Shown: positions 15,281 to 23,965 of the stretch, in pieces | How the letters are laid out: each line of letters opens with the position of its first letter | Numbering within the stretch: the stretch's first letter is position 1 | From: JANRKT01 sp033763355 | GTDB lineage: Bacteria > Bacteroidota > Bacteroidia > Chitinophagales > Chitinophagaceae | Length of the DNA stretch: 23,965 nucleotides | Direction: 5' to 3' | Assembly: GCA_033763355.1 (NCBI GenBank) | Contig: JANRKT010000255.1 | Coordinates: 1-23,965, forward strand | Translations under genes and position numbers: made by a program | Notes under the pieces: model-generated | Databases searched by the model: none | What the model saw: only the letters and a program-made list of their open reading frames with translations | Told to the model about the DNA's origin: nothing

Positions 15281-17665
15281 ATGATAAAAAATTATTTCAA
15301 AGTCGCCTGGCGAAATCTTATTAAAAGCAAAGGGTACAGTGCAATCAACATTGGTGGTCTTGCTATGGGGATGGCGGTGGCCATGCTGATTGGTTTGTGG
15401 GTATATGATGAACTTACGTTTGACAAATACCACAAGAACTATGACCGCATTGCTCAGGTGATGCAGCATGCCAACTTCAATGGTAAAATTGAAACCCAGG
15501 TGGCCAACCCTGCACTGATGGGCCCTGAATTGCGGGCTAAGTACGGTAGCGATTTTAAATATGTTGTGCAATCATCATGGACAGGAGGGCATCTGCTCTC
15601 CATTGGAGATAAACATATCAGTAAAGTTGGGAACTTTTTTGAACCTGATGCACCCGATATGCTTTCACTCCAAATGCTGAAAGGAACAAGGAAAGGATTA
15701 AAAGACCCTTACTCCATCATGCTGTCAGCATCGGCCGCCGAATCCATCTTTGGCAAAGAAGACCCGATCAATAAAACAATAAAGCTTGACAGGTCTTTTG
15801 ATGTAAAGGTTACCGGTGTTTACGAGGATTTGCCCGACAATACTTCTTTCCGTGAAATAAAAATTATGATGCCCTGGGAACTGTGGCTGATCCAAAATCC
15901 CTGGGCCAAACAAATGACTGAACCCTGGGGGAGCAATTTCTCCCAGACATTTGTGCAGGTTGCTGATAATGCAGATATGCAAAAAGTTTCTGAAAAAATC
16001 AAAAATGCAAAACTGAACAATGTAAGCAGGGAAGAAGCAAAATACCAGTGGGTTGTTTTTCTGCAACCCATGCGCAAGTGGAATTTGTATAATGAATTCA
16101 GAAATGGAATTAATACTGGCGGAAATATTCAATATATCCGGTTATTTGGCATCATTGGCATTTTTGTATTGCTGCTGGCCTGCATCAATTTTATGAACCT
16201 TGCCACTGCACGCAGCGAAAAAAGGGCAAGGGAAGTAGGGATCCGCAAAGCAATAGGTTCATTGCGCAGTCAATTAATAAAACAGTTTTTTGCAGAATCC
16301 TATTTGGTGGTGCTGCTCGCATTTGTATTGTGTTTGATTTTAGTAATACTGTTGCTTCCGTTATTTAATGAAGTAGCAGGAAAAAAAATCATAATGCCCT
16401 GGTCAAACCCTTTGTTTTGGATTTTCAGCCTTTTGTTTATTTTAATAACAGGGCTGGTTTCCGGCAGCTATCCTGCACTTTATCTTTCTTCATTTCAGCC
16501 ATTAAAAGTACTGAAAGGAACATTTCGTGTGGGCAGGTTCGCTTCAATTCCCCGAAAGGTTTTGGTGGTAACACAGTTTACTGTTTCGGTAATGCTCATC
16601 ATCGGGACGATCATCGTGTACCAGCAAATACAGTATGCGAAGAACCGGCCCATCGGTTATACCCGAAATGGTTTGATCAACCTGGGCATGGAACCGGAAA
16701 TAAGAGAACATTACGACGCCATCAGGAATGAGCTAAAAAGCTCCGGTGCTATTGAAGAAATGGCTGCATCCAATAGCCCATTGACGCAGGTATGGAATAC
16801 AAACGGCGGTTTTGAATGGGAAGGCAAAGACCCCAACCTCGCCGTTGATTTTCCCAATAACAGGGTTTCGTATGAGTTTGGCAAAACAGTGAAATGGAAA
16901 ATTAAATCAGGCAGGGATTTCTCACGGGATTTCGCAACAGACTCGGCAGCATTCATCATTAATGAGTCGGCAGCTAAGTTTTTAGGATTTGATAACCCGG
17001 TTGGCAAAGTGCTGAAATGGAATAGCGAGCCTTTTACAATCATTGGTATCGTTAATGATATTATGCAGGAGTCACCCTTTTACCCTGTACGTCCTACTTT
17101 ATACCATATAGGTAAATATGAGAACATGTATAACCTGATTCTGAAGTTAAATCCACAGAAGAATGCAAAACAATCATTAACCAGTATTGAAAAGGTTTGG
17201 AAAAAATATACACCTGCTGTGCCGTTTGATTACAAGTTTGTAGATGAAGAATTTGGAAGCAAGTTCAGGGCTGAGGAACGTATAGGAAAACTATCTTCTT
17301 ATTTCGCCATACTCGCCGTTTTTATTTCCTGCCTGGGCTTATTTGGTATGGCAAGTTTTGTTGCCGAACAACGGACAAAAGAAATCGGCATCCGAAAAGT
17401 TCTTGGCGCCAGTGTACTTAACCTCTGGCGTTTGCTATCCAAAGAGTTTGTATTGCTGGTAATCTTCTCCTGCATTGTTGCTGCACCCATTGCCTGGTAT
17501 TATCTCGATAACTGGCTTACCAATTATGATTACAGAATTAAAATAAACTGGCAGGTTTTTGCAATGGCAGCAGTTGCTGCATTGGCAATTACTTTAATTA
17601 CGGTGAGCTTCCAGGCTATTAAAGCGGCAATTGCAAATCCGGTAAAGTCATTGCGAACGGAATGA
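15281..17665 (+). CDS. MacB/FtsX-family ABC permease P5 (double unit)
   Basis: 794 residues beginning MIKNYFKVAWRNLIKSKGYS. The coupling motifs are REVGIRKAIGS (317-327) and KEIGIRKVLGAS (700-711). It is the closest relative of P4 in the second periplasmic domain (PLTQVW and a W-E-G-K element near 508-525). The conserved end is SFQAIKAAIANPVKSLRTE. It lies 64 bases after P4 and 40 before P6, with nothing recognisable in either gap beyond AT-rich leader sequence. The start is fixed by alignment with P3 and P7, which begin with the same MIKNYxK. Confidence 0.95.
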   Translation: MIKNYFKVAWRNLIKSKGYSAINIGGLAMGMAVAMLIGLWVYDELTFDKYHKNYDRIAQVMQHANFNGKIETQVANPALMGPELRAKYGSDFKYVVQSSWTGGHLLSIGDKHISKVGNFFEPDAPDMLSLQMLKGTRKGLKDPYSIMLSASAAESIFGKEDPINKTIKLDRSFDVKVTGVYEDLPDNTSFREIKIMMPWELWLIQNPWAKQMTEPWGSNFSQTFVQVADNADMQKVSEKIKNAKLNNVSREEAKYQWVVFLQPMRKWNLYNEFRNGINTGGNIQYIRLFGIIGIFVLLLACINFMNLATARSEKRAREVGIRKAIGSLRSQLIKQFFAESYLVVLLAFVLCLILVILLLPLFNEVAGKKIIMPWSNPLFWIFSLLFILITGLVSGSYPALYLSSFQPLKVLKGTFRVGRFASIPRKVLVVTQFTVSVMLIIGTIIVYQQIQYAKNRPIGYTRNGLINLGMEPEIREHYDAIRNELKSSGAIEEMAASNSPLTQVWNTNGGFEWEGKDPNLAVDFPNNRVSYEFGKTVKWKIKSGRDFSRDFATDSAAFIINESAAKFLGFDNPVGKVLKWNSEPFTIIGIVNDIMQESPFYPVRPTLYHIGKYENMYNLILKLNPQKNAKQSLTSIEKVWKKYTPAVPFDYKFVDEEFGSKFRAEERIGKLSSYFAILAVFISCLGLFGMASFVAEQRTKEIGIRKVLGASVLNLWRLLSKEFVLLVIFSCIVAAPIAWYYLDNWLTNYDYRIKINWQVFAMAAVAALAITLITVSFQAIKAAIANPVKSLRTE

Positions 17666-17705
17666 TAGCTTTTATTAATAATGAGGAGAGTTAAAAAAAG
17701 TTTTT

Positions 17706-20156
17706 ATGTTATTCAAAAACATTCCATTCATCCTTCGTCGGTTCAGTAGGCAGAAATTGACAACATTCCTGCATGTCACCGGGCTAACCTTAGGTATTAC
17801 CGTATGCCTGCTGATCGGTTTATTCATTAAATATGAATTGAGTTTTGATACATATGAAAGCAAGGCAGACCGGACCTGGCGTATCAATCAGGTATGGATT
17901 GATTTTGGTAAAAAGCAATTTCATTACTCAACACCTTTTCCGTTAGCCGATCAGATTCGTAAAGATGTGCCGGGATTAGAGTATGTCACTAAAGTTCATC
18001 ACCCGTTTCAATCTGTTATTGAAATAAATCCTTTAAAACGGTTTAAACAGGAAAAAGTAGTAATGACCGACCCGGAATTTTTAGATGTATTTGACGTGAA
18101 GGTGTTAGAAGGTAATGCATATGAAACGTTACGTAAACCTTACCAGGCAGTATTGACAGAAACAACAGCCAAAAAGTTTTTTGGTAACGAAAATGCTATT
18201 GGAAAAATATTTACTTACAATGATAGCTTTAAAATTACCGTCGGTGCAGTAATCAGAGATTTTCCCGGTAATACGCATTTGCCTGCAGAATTGCTTTTGT
18301 CGGTTTCTGAAAATGAAAAATACCTTCAGACAAGTACTGCACACTATGGTTCTGTTTCCGGCGGATCAACATTTATTGTATTACCAAAAGGTGCCAAACC
18401 AGGAACAGGTCTTACAACAGCTTTGCAAAGCATTTATGACCGGTTTGTCAATAACCAGGAATGGGCAGGAAAAGATCATCGTTCGGAAATGGAGCTGCAG
18501 CCTTTAAGTGATGTTCATTTTAACTCAAAGTATGCTGGTGGCGGTGAATGGGTAAAAGCTATCACCAGAAGCTGGCTTTGGTTTTTCGGAAGCGTAGGCC
18601 TGGCCGTATTGCTATTGGCCTGCATCAATTTCATTAATCTTTCAACAGCGCAATCACTGAGCAGGGCTAAAGAAGTCGGAGTGCGTAAATCTGTAGGAGC
18701 AGGAAGATTTCAATTGTTTACTCAATTTCTCAGTGAAGCATTTTTATTGGTTTTGTTCTCAGCCATCATAGGCGCAATCATTGCCAAACTTTCATTACCG
18801 TATATTAATGAGCTTTCTGGCAAACAAATTGTCTTTAATCTGCCCGGCTCTGCTTCATTACTGATTGCTTTATTGGTTGGGGTTTGTTTAACAGCTTTAA
18901 TGGCCGGCATTTACCCGGCATGGCTCATTACTAAATTTCATCCGGCCACTGCTTTAAAACCAGGTTCTGTCAATTCTTCGTCTCAACCTGCCTTTCTCCG
19001 AAAAGCATTGGTGGTAACACAGTTTAGCATTTCTGTTTGTCTGCTGATCGGTTTATTGCTGATTGGTAACCAAATGAATTATATGCGGCATAAAGATCTT
19101 GGTTTTGATAAAGAAAATATTGTTACCGTATCTGTTCACTTTGATGAAAGTACAAGTCAAAAGAAATTATTCAGCAATGAACTGTCTGCTATTCCGGGGG
19201 CAAAAGAATGGTCTTTCTCTACCAGTTCATTGGCGGGTGAAGGTCATTGGGGAACAGTAATGAGCATTGTTGGGCAAAACGACCCCAATCAAAAATCTGT
19301 AACAACAATTATGACAGATGAAAAATACTGTTCAGTATATGGCCTAAAATTAACCGCAGGACGTTTTTTTAACCTGGCTGATACAAGCGCTGTATCAAGA
19401 TCATTACCTGAGGGGCAGCGTTTCGCTAAATCAGTTGTCAATGAGAAGTTGATCCGGGAATTAGGTTTTGAATCTGCAGAAGCGGCATTGGGAAAAAGGT
19501 TCTGGATTGGAATGAACGGATGGCATGCGGAAATAGTGGGAGTAGTCGCTGATTTTAACATCAGTTCATTGCATGAAGCCATCAAGCCTACATTAATTAC
19601 GCAATTTCTCCCGTTCGCTGAAAGGGTAAATATTAAACTTCAGGCAGGCGCTGATGTGCCGGCCCTGATCAGCAAAATACAGGCGGGTTATAAAAAAGCA
19701 TACCCATCCGGTATATTCGAATTCAATTTTGTAGATCAGCGGCTTGATGCATTGTATAAAGATGAAGCCCGGCTATTCAGCCTTTTTAAAGTGTTTTCTG
19801 TATTGGCCATGTTTATTTCCTGTCTTGGCCTCTGGGGACTGATAACATTTGCAGCGCAGCAACGGATAAAAGAAATAGGTGTAAGAAAAGTACTTGGCGC
19901 TTCGATACCGGATATAGTCACGCTGCTTACTAAGGATTTCATACTTCTCGTTTGCATTTCGATTGCTATAGCAGCGCCACTGGCGTATTGGGGAATCAAT
20001 AAATGGTTGCAGGATTTTGCTTATCGCATTCAGATTGGGTGGACTGCTTTTGCAATTGCAGGGGCTGCGGCAATATTAATCGCATTGATTACGGTAAGCT
20101 TCCAAGCCATTAAAGCAGCGATTGCCAACCCTGTAAAAAGTTTGAGGACAGAATAA
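17706..20156 (+). CDS. MacB/FtsX-family ABC permease P6 (double unit, diverged N-terminus)
   Basis: 816 residues, the longest complete member. Its N-terminus (MLFKNIPFILRRFSRQKLTT) is unlike the M-[IL]-K-x-Y-x-K start of its neighbours, but TM1 follows at the same place. The coupling motifs are KEVGVRKSVGAG (322-333) and KEIGVRKVLGAS (722-733), preceded by ACINFINLSTAQS and ISCLGLWGLITF. The ATG at 17680 upstream is out of frame, so 17706 is used. The last 21 bases of the gene recur exactly at 22608-22628, in the remnant before P8. P7 begins after a 9-base gap, so the two are probably co-translated. Confidence 0.95.
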   Translation: MLFKNIPFILRRFSRQKLTTFLHVTGLTLGITVCLLIGLFIKYELSFDTYESKADRTWRINQVWIDFGKKQFHYSTPFPLADQIRKDVPGLEYVTKVHHPFQSVIEINPLKRFKQEKVVMTDPEFLDVFDVKVLEGNAYETLRKPYQAVLTETTAKKFFGNENAIGKIFTYNDSFKITVGAVIRDFPGNTHLPAELLLSVSENEKYLQTSTAHYGSVSGGSTFIVLPKGAKPGTGLTTALQSIYDRFVNNQEWAGKDHRSEMELQPLSDVHFNSKYAGGGEWVKAITRSWLWFFGSVGLAVLLLACINFINLSTAQSLSRAKEVGVRKSVGAGRFQLFTQFLSEAFLLVLFSAIIGAIIAKLSLPYINELSGKQIVFNLPGSASLLIALLVGVCLTALMAGIYPAWLITKFHPATALKPGSVNSSSQPAFLRKALVVTQFSISVCLLIGLLLIGNQMNYMRHKDLGFDKENIVTVSVHFDESTSQKKLFSNELSAIPGAKEWSFSTSSLAGEGHWGTVMSIVGQNDPNQKSVTTIMTDEKYCSVYGLKLTAGRFFNLADTSAVSRSLPEGQRFAKSVVNEKLIRELGFESAEAALGKRFWIGMNGWHAEIVGVVADFNISSLHEAIKPTLITQFLPFAERVNIKLQAGADVPALISKIQAGYKKAYPSGIFEFNFVDQRLDALYKDEARLFSLFKVFSVLAMFISCLGLWGLITFAAQQRIKEIGVRKVLGASIPDIVTLLTKDFILLVCISIAIAAPLAYWGINKWLQDFAYRIQIGWTAFAIAGAAAILIALITVSFQAIKAAIANPVKSLRTE

Positions 20157-20165
20157 ATAATTGTT

Positions 20166-22562
20166 ATGATAAAAAATTATTTTAAAACAGCCTGGCGGAA
20201 TCTTAAAAGAAACAAGGTTTATTCTGCCATTAATATCACCGGTCTCAGCCTTGGGCTGGCCTGCGCCATGCTCATCCTCCTGTATGTAAAAGACGAAGTA
20301 AGCTATGACCGTTTTCACCAGGATGTGACCCGCATTTACCGTGTGGTGAACAAAGAAATAAAACCAGACGGGAGCATCGGCGGCATCAATGGTTATTCCG
20401 GCTATTTCCAGGGACCACGGTTTACAGCAGCTATACCGGAGTTACTTCATTTTGTACGATTCAGGGAAAATCATGTTGACCTGAAAACTGGCACCGAAAT
20501 ACAATCGCAACAAATATTTTATACGGATTCAGCTTTTTTTTCTGCATTTACTTTTCCCCTGTTGAGCGGTAATCCTGAAACAGCATTGAAGCAGCCGAAC
20601 TCCATTGTCATTTCGGAAGATATGGCAAAAAGAAAATTCGGCACCATCAACGCAACAGGCAAAACCCTGTTGTTTAAAAAAAATGAAACATTTGAACCAT
20701 ACACCGTAACCGGCGTAGCCAAAAGATGTCCTCAAAATTCCACCATCAAATTTGATGTACTGATGCCTATAGAAGTATCAAAAGAGGATGAAGCGCTGAA
20801 TGAAAACTGGTTCAATTTTATGATGAACACATTTGTGGTGCTTGCGCCGGGAGCCAGCATACCCGTTGTGGAAGCTAAGATGAAAGTAGTATATGAAAGC
20901 GATGCACAGGAGTCTATTAAAATGGTTGCTGAAAAATACGGCTACAAAAACAAAAACGTCTATTTCCTGCAACCATTTACGGAAATACATTTAAGCAGGG
21001 AACTGAATGCATCTAACGGCCTTACCGGAGGAAGCAACCCGGTATATTCTTACATTTTGTCAGGTATAGCTGTTTTCATTTTGCTTATCGCCTGCATCAA
21101 TTTTGTAAACCTCACGGTTGCACGTTCTGTAAAAAGAGCAAAAGAAATTGGTATACGCAAAGTAGTGGGCGGAGACAGGAAGCAACTGATCATACAGTTT
21201 CTCAGTGAATCATTTATACTTTGCCTGGTTGCTTTTGTAATGGCAGTAGTGCTGGCAGAGTTTGCCCTGCCTGTCTTTAACCGCCTTTCAAATAAAGCAT
21301 TGGCCCTTTCCTATCTTTTGGATGCAAAGCTCATATCCGGTTATTTCGTGTTGTTCCTTCTTACCGGTTTATTGGCCGGATTTTACCCGGCACTGGTTTT
21401 GTCAAACTATAACCCGGTAAAAACATTGTACAGCCGTTTTGTATTAGCCGGAAAGAACTACCTGCAGAAATCACTGGTGGTACTGCAGTTCGGACTGGCT
21501 TCTTTTCTCATCATTGCCACACTTACCATTTTTTCGCAGTTCAATTACCTTATTACCCGCAACCTTGGTTATGACGACACTAATCTTATTGTAGTTGAAA
21601 AATGGGGGATGAAACGCAATGAGGCTGCCCTGGTTAAAAATGAATTGCTGAAAAAACCGGGTATCGTTGATGTGGCCTTGAAAAATGGCGGGTTCTGGGG
21701 AACGGGTGCAAAAATAAACGGTGAGACAACCATAGATTTTGCCTACGAAACAGTTGATGAAAGTTATTTGGCGTTAATGAAAATACCCATCGTAAAAGGA
21801 AGAAACTTTTCCGCTTCTTTTCCTTCTGATTCTACAAGGTCTGTTCTGGTAAATGAAACTTTTGCGAAGCAGGCAGGATGGAAAGACCTCATTGGCCAGG
21901 AAGTAAATTTCTTTTACAATGAGGGAGAAAGATATACAGTAGTAGGTATTGTAAAAGACCACCACTATGAATCACTGGGAAGAAAGATTGGCCCGCAGTT
22001 GTTTACCATAAAACCCGGCAATGAGTATGGAAAAACAATTATTAAAATCAGACCAAACAGTGAAGCTTCAGTATTGCCGCATATTGAAAAAGTTTTTAAA
22101 CAGGCGTTTCCCCTCAGTCCATTCACTTACAAATTCCAGGACGAGGAAAATCTGAAGAGTTATGAGGCTGAGGCCAAATGGAAACAGATTATGCTGCTGA
22201 GCGCTATACTAACGATATTCATTTCCTGTATCGGGTTATTTGGCTTATCAGTATTGTCAGCGGAAAAAAGAACAAAAGAAATCGGTATCCGAAAAGTATT
22301 GGGTGCATCTGCAGGAAATGTAGTAACCATACTTTCAAAAGACTTTTTAAAACTGGTAGCCATTGCGCTCCTAATCGCCATACCTTTTTCATGGCTGGCT
22401 GCAAATAAATGGCTTGAAAATTATCCGTACCGGATCAGTCCGGGATGGCAAATGTTTGCATCTGCCGGCATACTGGTAATACTGATTGCGCTGATCACTG
22501 TGAGCTTTCAGGCAATTAAAGCAGCCATTGCCAACCCTGTCAAATCATTGCGGAGTGAATAG
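20166..22562 (+). CDS. MacB/FtsX-family ABC permease P7 (double unit)
   Basis: 798 residues beginning MIKNYFKTAWRNLKRNKVYS. The coupling motifs are KEIGIRKVVGGD (326-337) and KEIGIRKVLGAS (704-715). In the first half the helix before the motif ends NLTVARS, unlike the NLSTARS of P2-P4, a feature it shares only with P8 (NTTVARA). The conserved tail is SFQAIKAAIANPVKSLRSE, with Ser instead of Thr as in P1. The gene is followed immediately by the second copy of the short inter-permease unit. Confidence 0.95.
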   Translation: MIKNYFKTAWRNLKRNKVYSAINITGLSLGLACAMLILLYVKDEVSYDRFHQDVTRIYRVVNKEIKPDGSIGGINGYSGYFQGPRFTAAIPELLHFVRFRENHVDLKTGTEIQSQQIFYTDSAFFSAFTFPLLSGNPETALKQPNSIVISEDMAKRKFGTINATGKTLLFKKNETFEPYTVTGVAKRCPQNSTIKFDVLMPIEVSKEDEALNENWFNFMMNTFVVLAPGASIPVVEAKMKVVYESDAQESIKMVAEKYGYKNKNVYFLQPFTEIHLSRELNASNGLTGGSNPVYSYILSGIAVFILLIACINFVNLTVARSVKRAKEIGIRKVVGGDRKQLIIQFLSESFILCLVAFVMAVVLAEFALPVFNRLSNKALALSYLLDAKLISGYFVLFLLTGLLAGFYPALVLSNYNPVKTLYSRFVLAGKNYLQKSLVVLQFGLASFLIIATLTIFSQFNYLITRNLGYDDTNLIVVEKWGMKRNEAALVKNELLKKPGIVDVALKNGGFWGTGAKINGETTIDFAYETVDESYLALMKIPIVKGRNFSASFPSDSTRSVLVNETFAKQAGWKDLIGQEVNFFYNEGERYTVVGIVKDHHYESLGRKIGPQLFTIKPGNEYGKTIIKIRPNSEASVLPHIEKVFKQAFPLSPFTYKFQDEENLKSYEAEAKWKQIMLLSAILTIFISCIGLFGLSVLSAEKRTKEIGIRKVLGASAGNVVTILSKDFLKLVAIALLIAIPFSWLAANKWLENYPYRISPGWQMFASAGILVILIALITVSFQAIKAAIANPVKSLRSE

Positions 22563-22628
22563 GGGAGTGTAAAATGTTTTTTCGGAGTTCCCGCTGAAAG
22601 CGGGATTAAAAGTTTGAGGACAGAATAA
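22563..22628 (+). repeat. Short inter-permease unit, copy B, ending in a permease tail
   Basis: Directly after the P7 stop, an ATG at 22574 opens an 8-codon frame (MFFRSSR-stop) matching copy A at 7837-7860 in length and most bases. Within it TCCCGCT-GAA-AGCGGGA (22589-22605) forms a perfect 7-bp hairpin with a 3-base loop that copy A lacks. Bases 22608-22628 read KSLRTE-stop and are identical to the 3' end of P6. The unit is therefore a relic of a deleted permease, or a small repeat associated with permease ends. It makes no recognisable protein. Confidence 0.65.
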
Positions 22629-22642
22629 AAAAAAGTACCGGT

Positions 22643-22700
22643 TGTTTGATGGCTTAATTTGTTATCCTTTGTATCCACCAGACAATCCAACAATCAAACA
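22643..22700. repeat. TGTTTGAT / ATCAAACA inverted repeat before P8
   Basis: TGTTTGAT (22643-22650) is exactly complementary to ATCAAACA (22693-22700), seven bases before the P8 start at 22707. The arms and neighbouring words match the spacer repeat between P2 and P3 in inverted orientation. The loop of 42 bases is long for a hairpin, so this may be a repeat pair and not a regulatory structure. Confidence 0.3.
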
Positions 22701-22706
22701 TTTTTT

Positions 22707-23965
22707 ATGATAAAAAGTTTTTTAAAAATCGTTTTTCGAAACCTGTGGCGTTACAAAGACTATACGCTGATCAATATCATCGGTATGGGCATTGGTATAG
22801 CAGCCATGATATGGGGCTACCAGACTTACAAATACTCTTTCAGCTACGATAATTTTCATAAAGACAGGGATCATGTTTACCGGGTATTGACTTATAAAAA
22901 AGATGCAGAAGGAATGAAAGGCATCGTTCCGCTGCCGGCGATTGCGCAGGCGCAAAATGATTTTTCGGGAATCAAAGAAGCAGTAGCATGGGATAGCCGC
23001 GGCCTGAGTGTGAAATATGATAAAAGCGATGCCTTTGCGGAGAATGCCCATTTTACCCAGCCTGCCTTTTTTAATCTGTTTAATTTCCCTTTGGTTGCCG
23101 GCAGCAATGATATCAATAACCGCAATGCAGTCCTGATAACAGAAAAAACAGCAAAGAAATATTTTGGTCAGCAGGATGCCATCGGCAAAACGCTTATTTT
23201 TTATGCAGGCGAAACCTATGCCATGCCATTAACGGTTACAGGTGTGCTGAAAGATATTCCTTTTAATTCGACACTTCGGTTTGAGTTTATCACTCACTTT
23301 GATAATTACTTAAAAAACGACGGAATAAAGATTGATGCTGACGACTGGAAGTGGTTTGTTGATGCCGCCTTCTTCAGCATACCTGATGCAGCCAATGCAG
23401 AACGGGTAGAAAAAGAAATGAACAAATATATCCTTGTGCAAAATAGTGCGAGGGAAGACTGGAAAGTGACTGCATTTAAATTTATCAGTTTGAGGAAGCA
23501 TGCTTCGCTGAGTAATATGATTACTTCCAATAATTTTTATGAACGGCCCGGTGATGCTGCCGCCTTCGGCCCCCTGGTGCTGGCTTTTCTGATTTTTCTT
23601 TCCGCCTGCCTTAATTTTTCTAATACAACAGTGGCCCGTGCCGGCAGAAGGTTAAAGGAAATCGGTATGCGCAAAGTAATGGGCAGTACACATGGGCAAC
23701 TGATCAGGCAATTATTGCTTGAATGTTCCATCATTGTGTTCGCCGCTATTCTGCTTTCAATTGTATTAAACAACTGGTGGCTGCCGGCTTTCAATAAAAT
23801 GTTTGGCGATATAAATGTACAGGCCAACTATTTAAGTGATGCTGGATTGGTCATCTTTTTAGCTTTTATACTACTCGGCGCCACTTTACTGGCCGGTTTT
23901 TATCCGGCTTTTTACATAAGCCGTTTCAATCCCACGGCTATCTTCAGGGGGAGTGTTAAGTTCGG
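22707..23965 (+). CDS. MacB/FtsX-family ABC permease P8, 3' end beyond window
   Basis: An open frame of 419 codons runs from the ATG at 22707 to the window end without a stop. It starts MIKSFLKIVFRNLWRYKDYT, with TM1 at ~20-42, a periplasmic domain to ~280 and FtsX helices from ~290. The coupling motif is KEIGMRKVMGST (317-328). It is the most diverged copy in the visible first half: SACLNFSNTTVARAGRR replaces ACINFMNLSTARSxxR, and Met replaces Ile in the motif. The second half should lie beyond the window if it is a double unit like the others. The array may therefore extend further. Confidence 0.93.
   Translation, partial: MIKSFLKIVFRNLWRYKDYTLINIIGMGIGIAAMIWGYQTYKYSFSYDNFHKDRDHVYRVLTYKKDAEGMKGIVPLPAIAQAQNDFSGIKEAVAWDSRGLSVKYDKSDAFAENAHFTQPAFFNLFNFPLVAGSNDINNRNAVLITEKTAKKYFGQQDAIGKTLIFYAGETYAMPLTVTGVLKDIPFNSTLRFEFITHFDNYLKNDGIKIDADDWKWFVDAAFFSIPDAANAERVEKEMNKYILVQNSAREDWKVTAFKFISLRKHASLSNMITSNNFYERPGDAAAFGPLVLAFLIFLSACLNFSNTTVARAGRRLKEIGMRKVMGSTHGQLIRQLLLECSIIVFAAILLSIVLNNWWLPAFNKMFGDINVQANYLSDAGLVIFLAFILLGATLLAGFYPAFYISRFNPTAIFRGSVKF

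Overview
The window reads as a chromosomal segment of a Bacteroidota bacterium, most likely near the Chitinophagaceae. The grounds are moderate GC with AT-rich spacers, weak Shine-Dalgarno sites, an NtrC-type regulator with a Bacteroidota-style receiver, and a long run of the ~800-residue double MacB/FtsX permeases typical of this phylum. No IS element, CRISPR array, tRNA or rRNA was found.

Layout. (1) 1-1325, minus strand: the sigma-54-type response regulator gene, cut off at its 3' end by the window edge. (2) 1326-1668: a divergent regulatory region with a perfect 21-bp dyad followed by a third phased GTAC core, an imperfect -24/-12 (sigma-54-like) element, and a REP-like palindrome in the presumed leader. 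(3) 1669-4036, plus strand: a MacA/HlyD-type adaptor, a spacer with two possible tiny genes and competing hairpins, and a MacB/LolD-type ABC ATPase. (4) 4203-23965, plus strand: eight consecutive MacB/FtsX-family permease genes (P1-P8, the last cut by the window end). A secreted DUF4097-like beta-solenoid protein lies between P1 and P2, and degenerate permease remnants lie before P2 and before P8.

How the parts may work together. One adaptor and one ATPase precede at least eight permeases that carry no ATPase domain of their own. Each complete permease is an internal duplication of the MacB unit (TM1, periplasmic domain, FtsX helices, twice over), so one chain could supply both halves of the membrane part while the single ATPase works as a homodimer. 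The simplest model is a shared energising and adaptor module serving a set of alternative permeases, switched on by the neighbouring two-component, sigma-54-dependent regulator. The substrate is unknown. An outer-membrane TolC partner and a sensor kinase are not in the window.

The most unusual features are the size of the permease array, the short relics showing gene loss or recombination within it (7725-7890 and 22563-22628), and the phased dyad with a possible sigma-54 promoter upstream of the adaptor.
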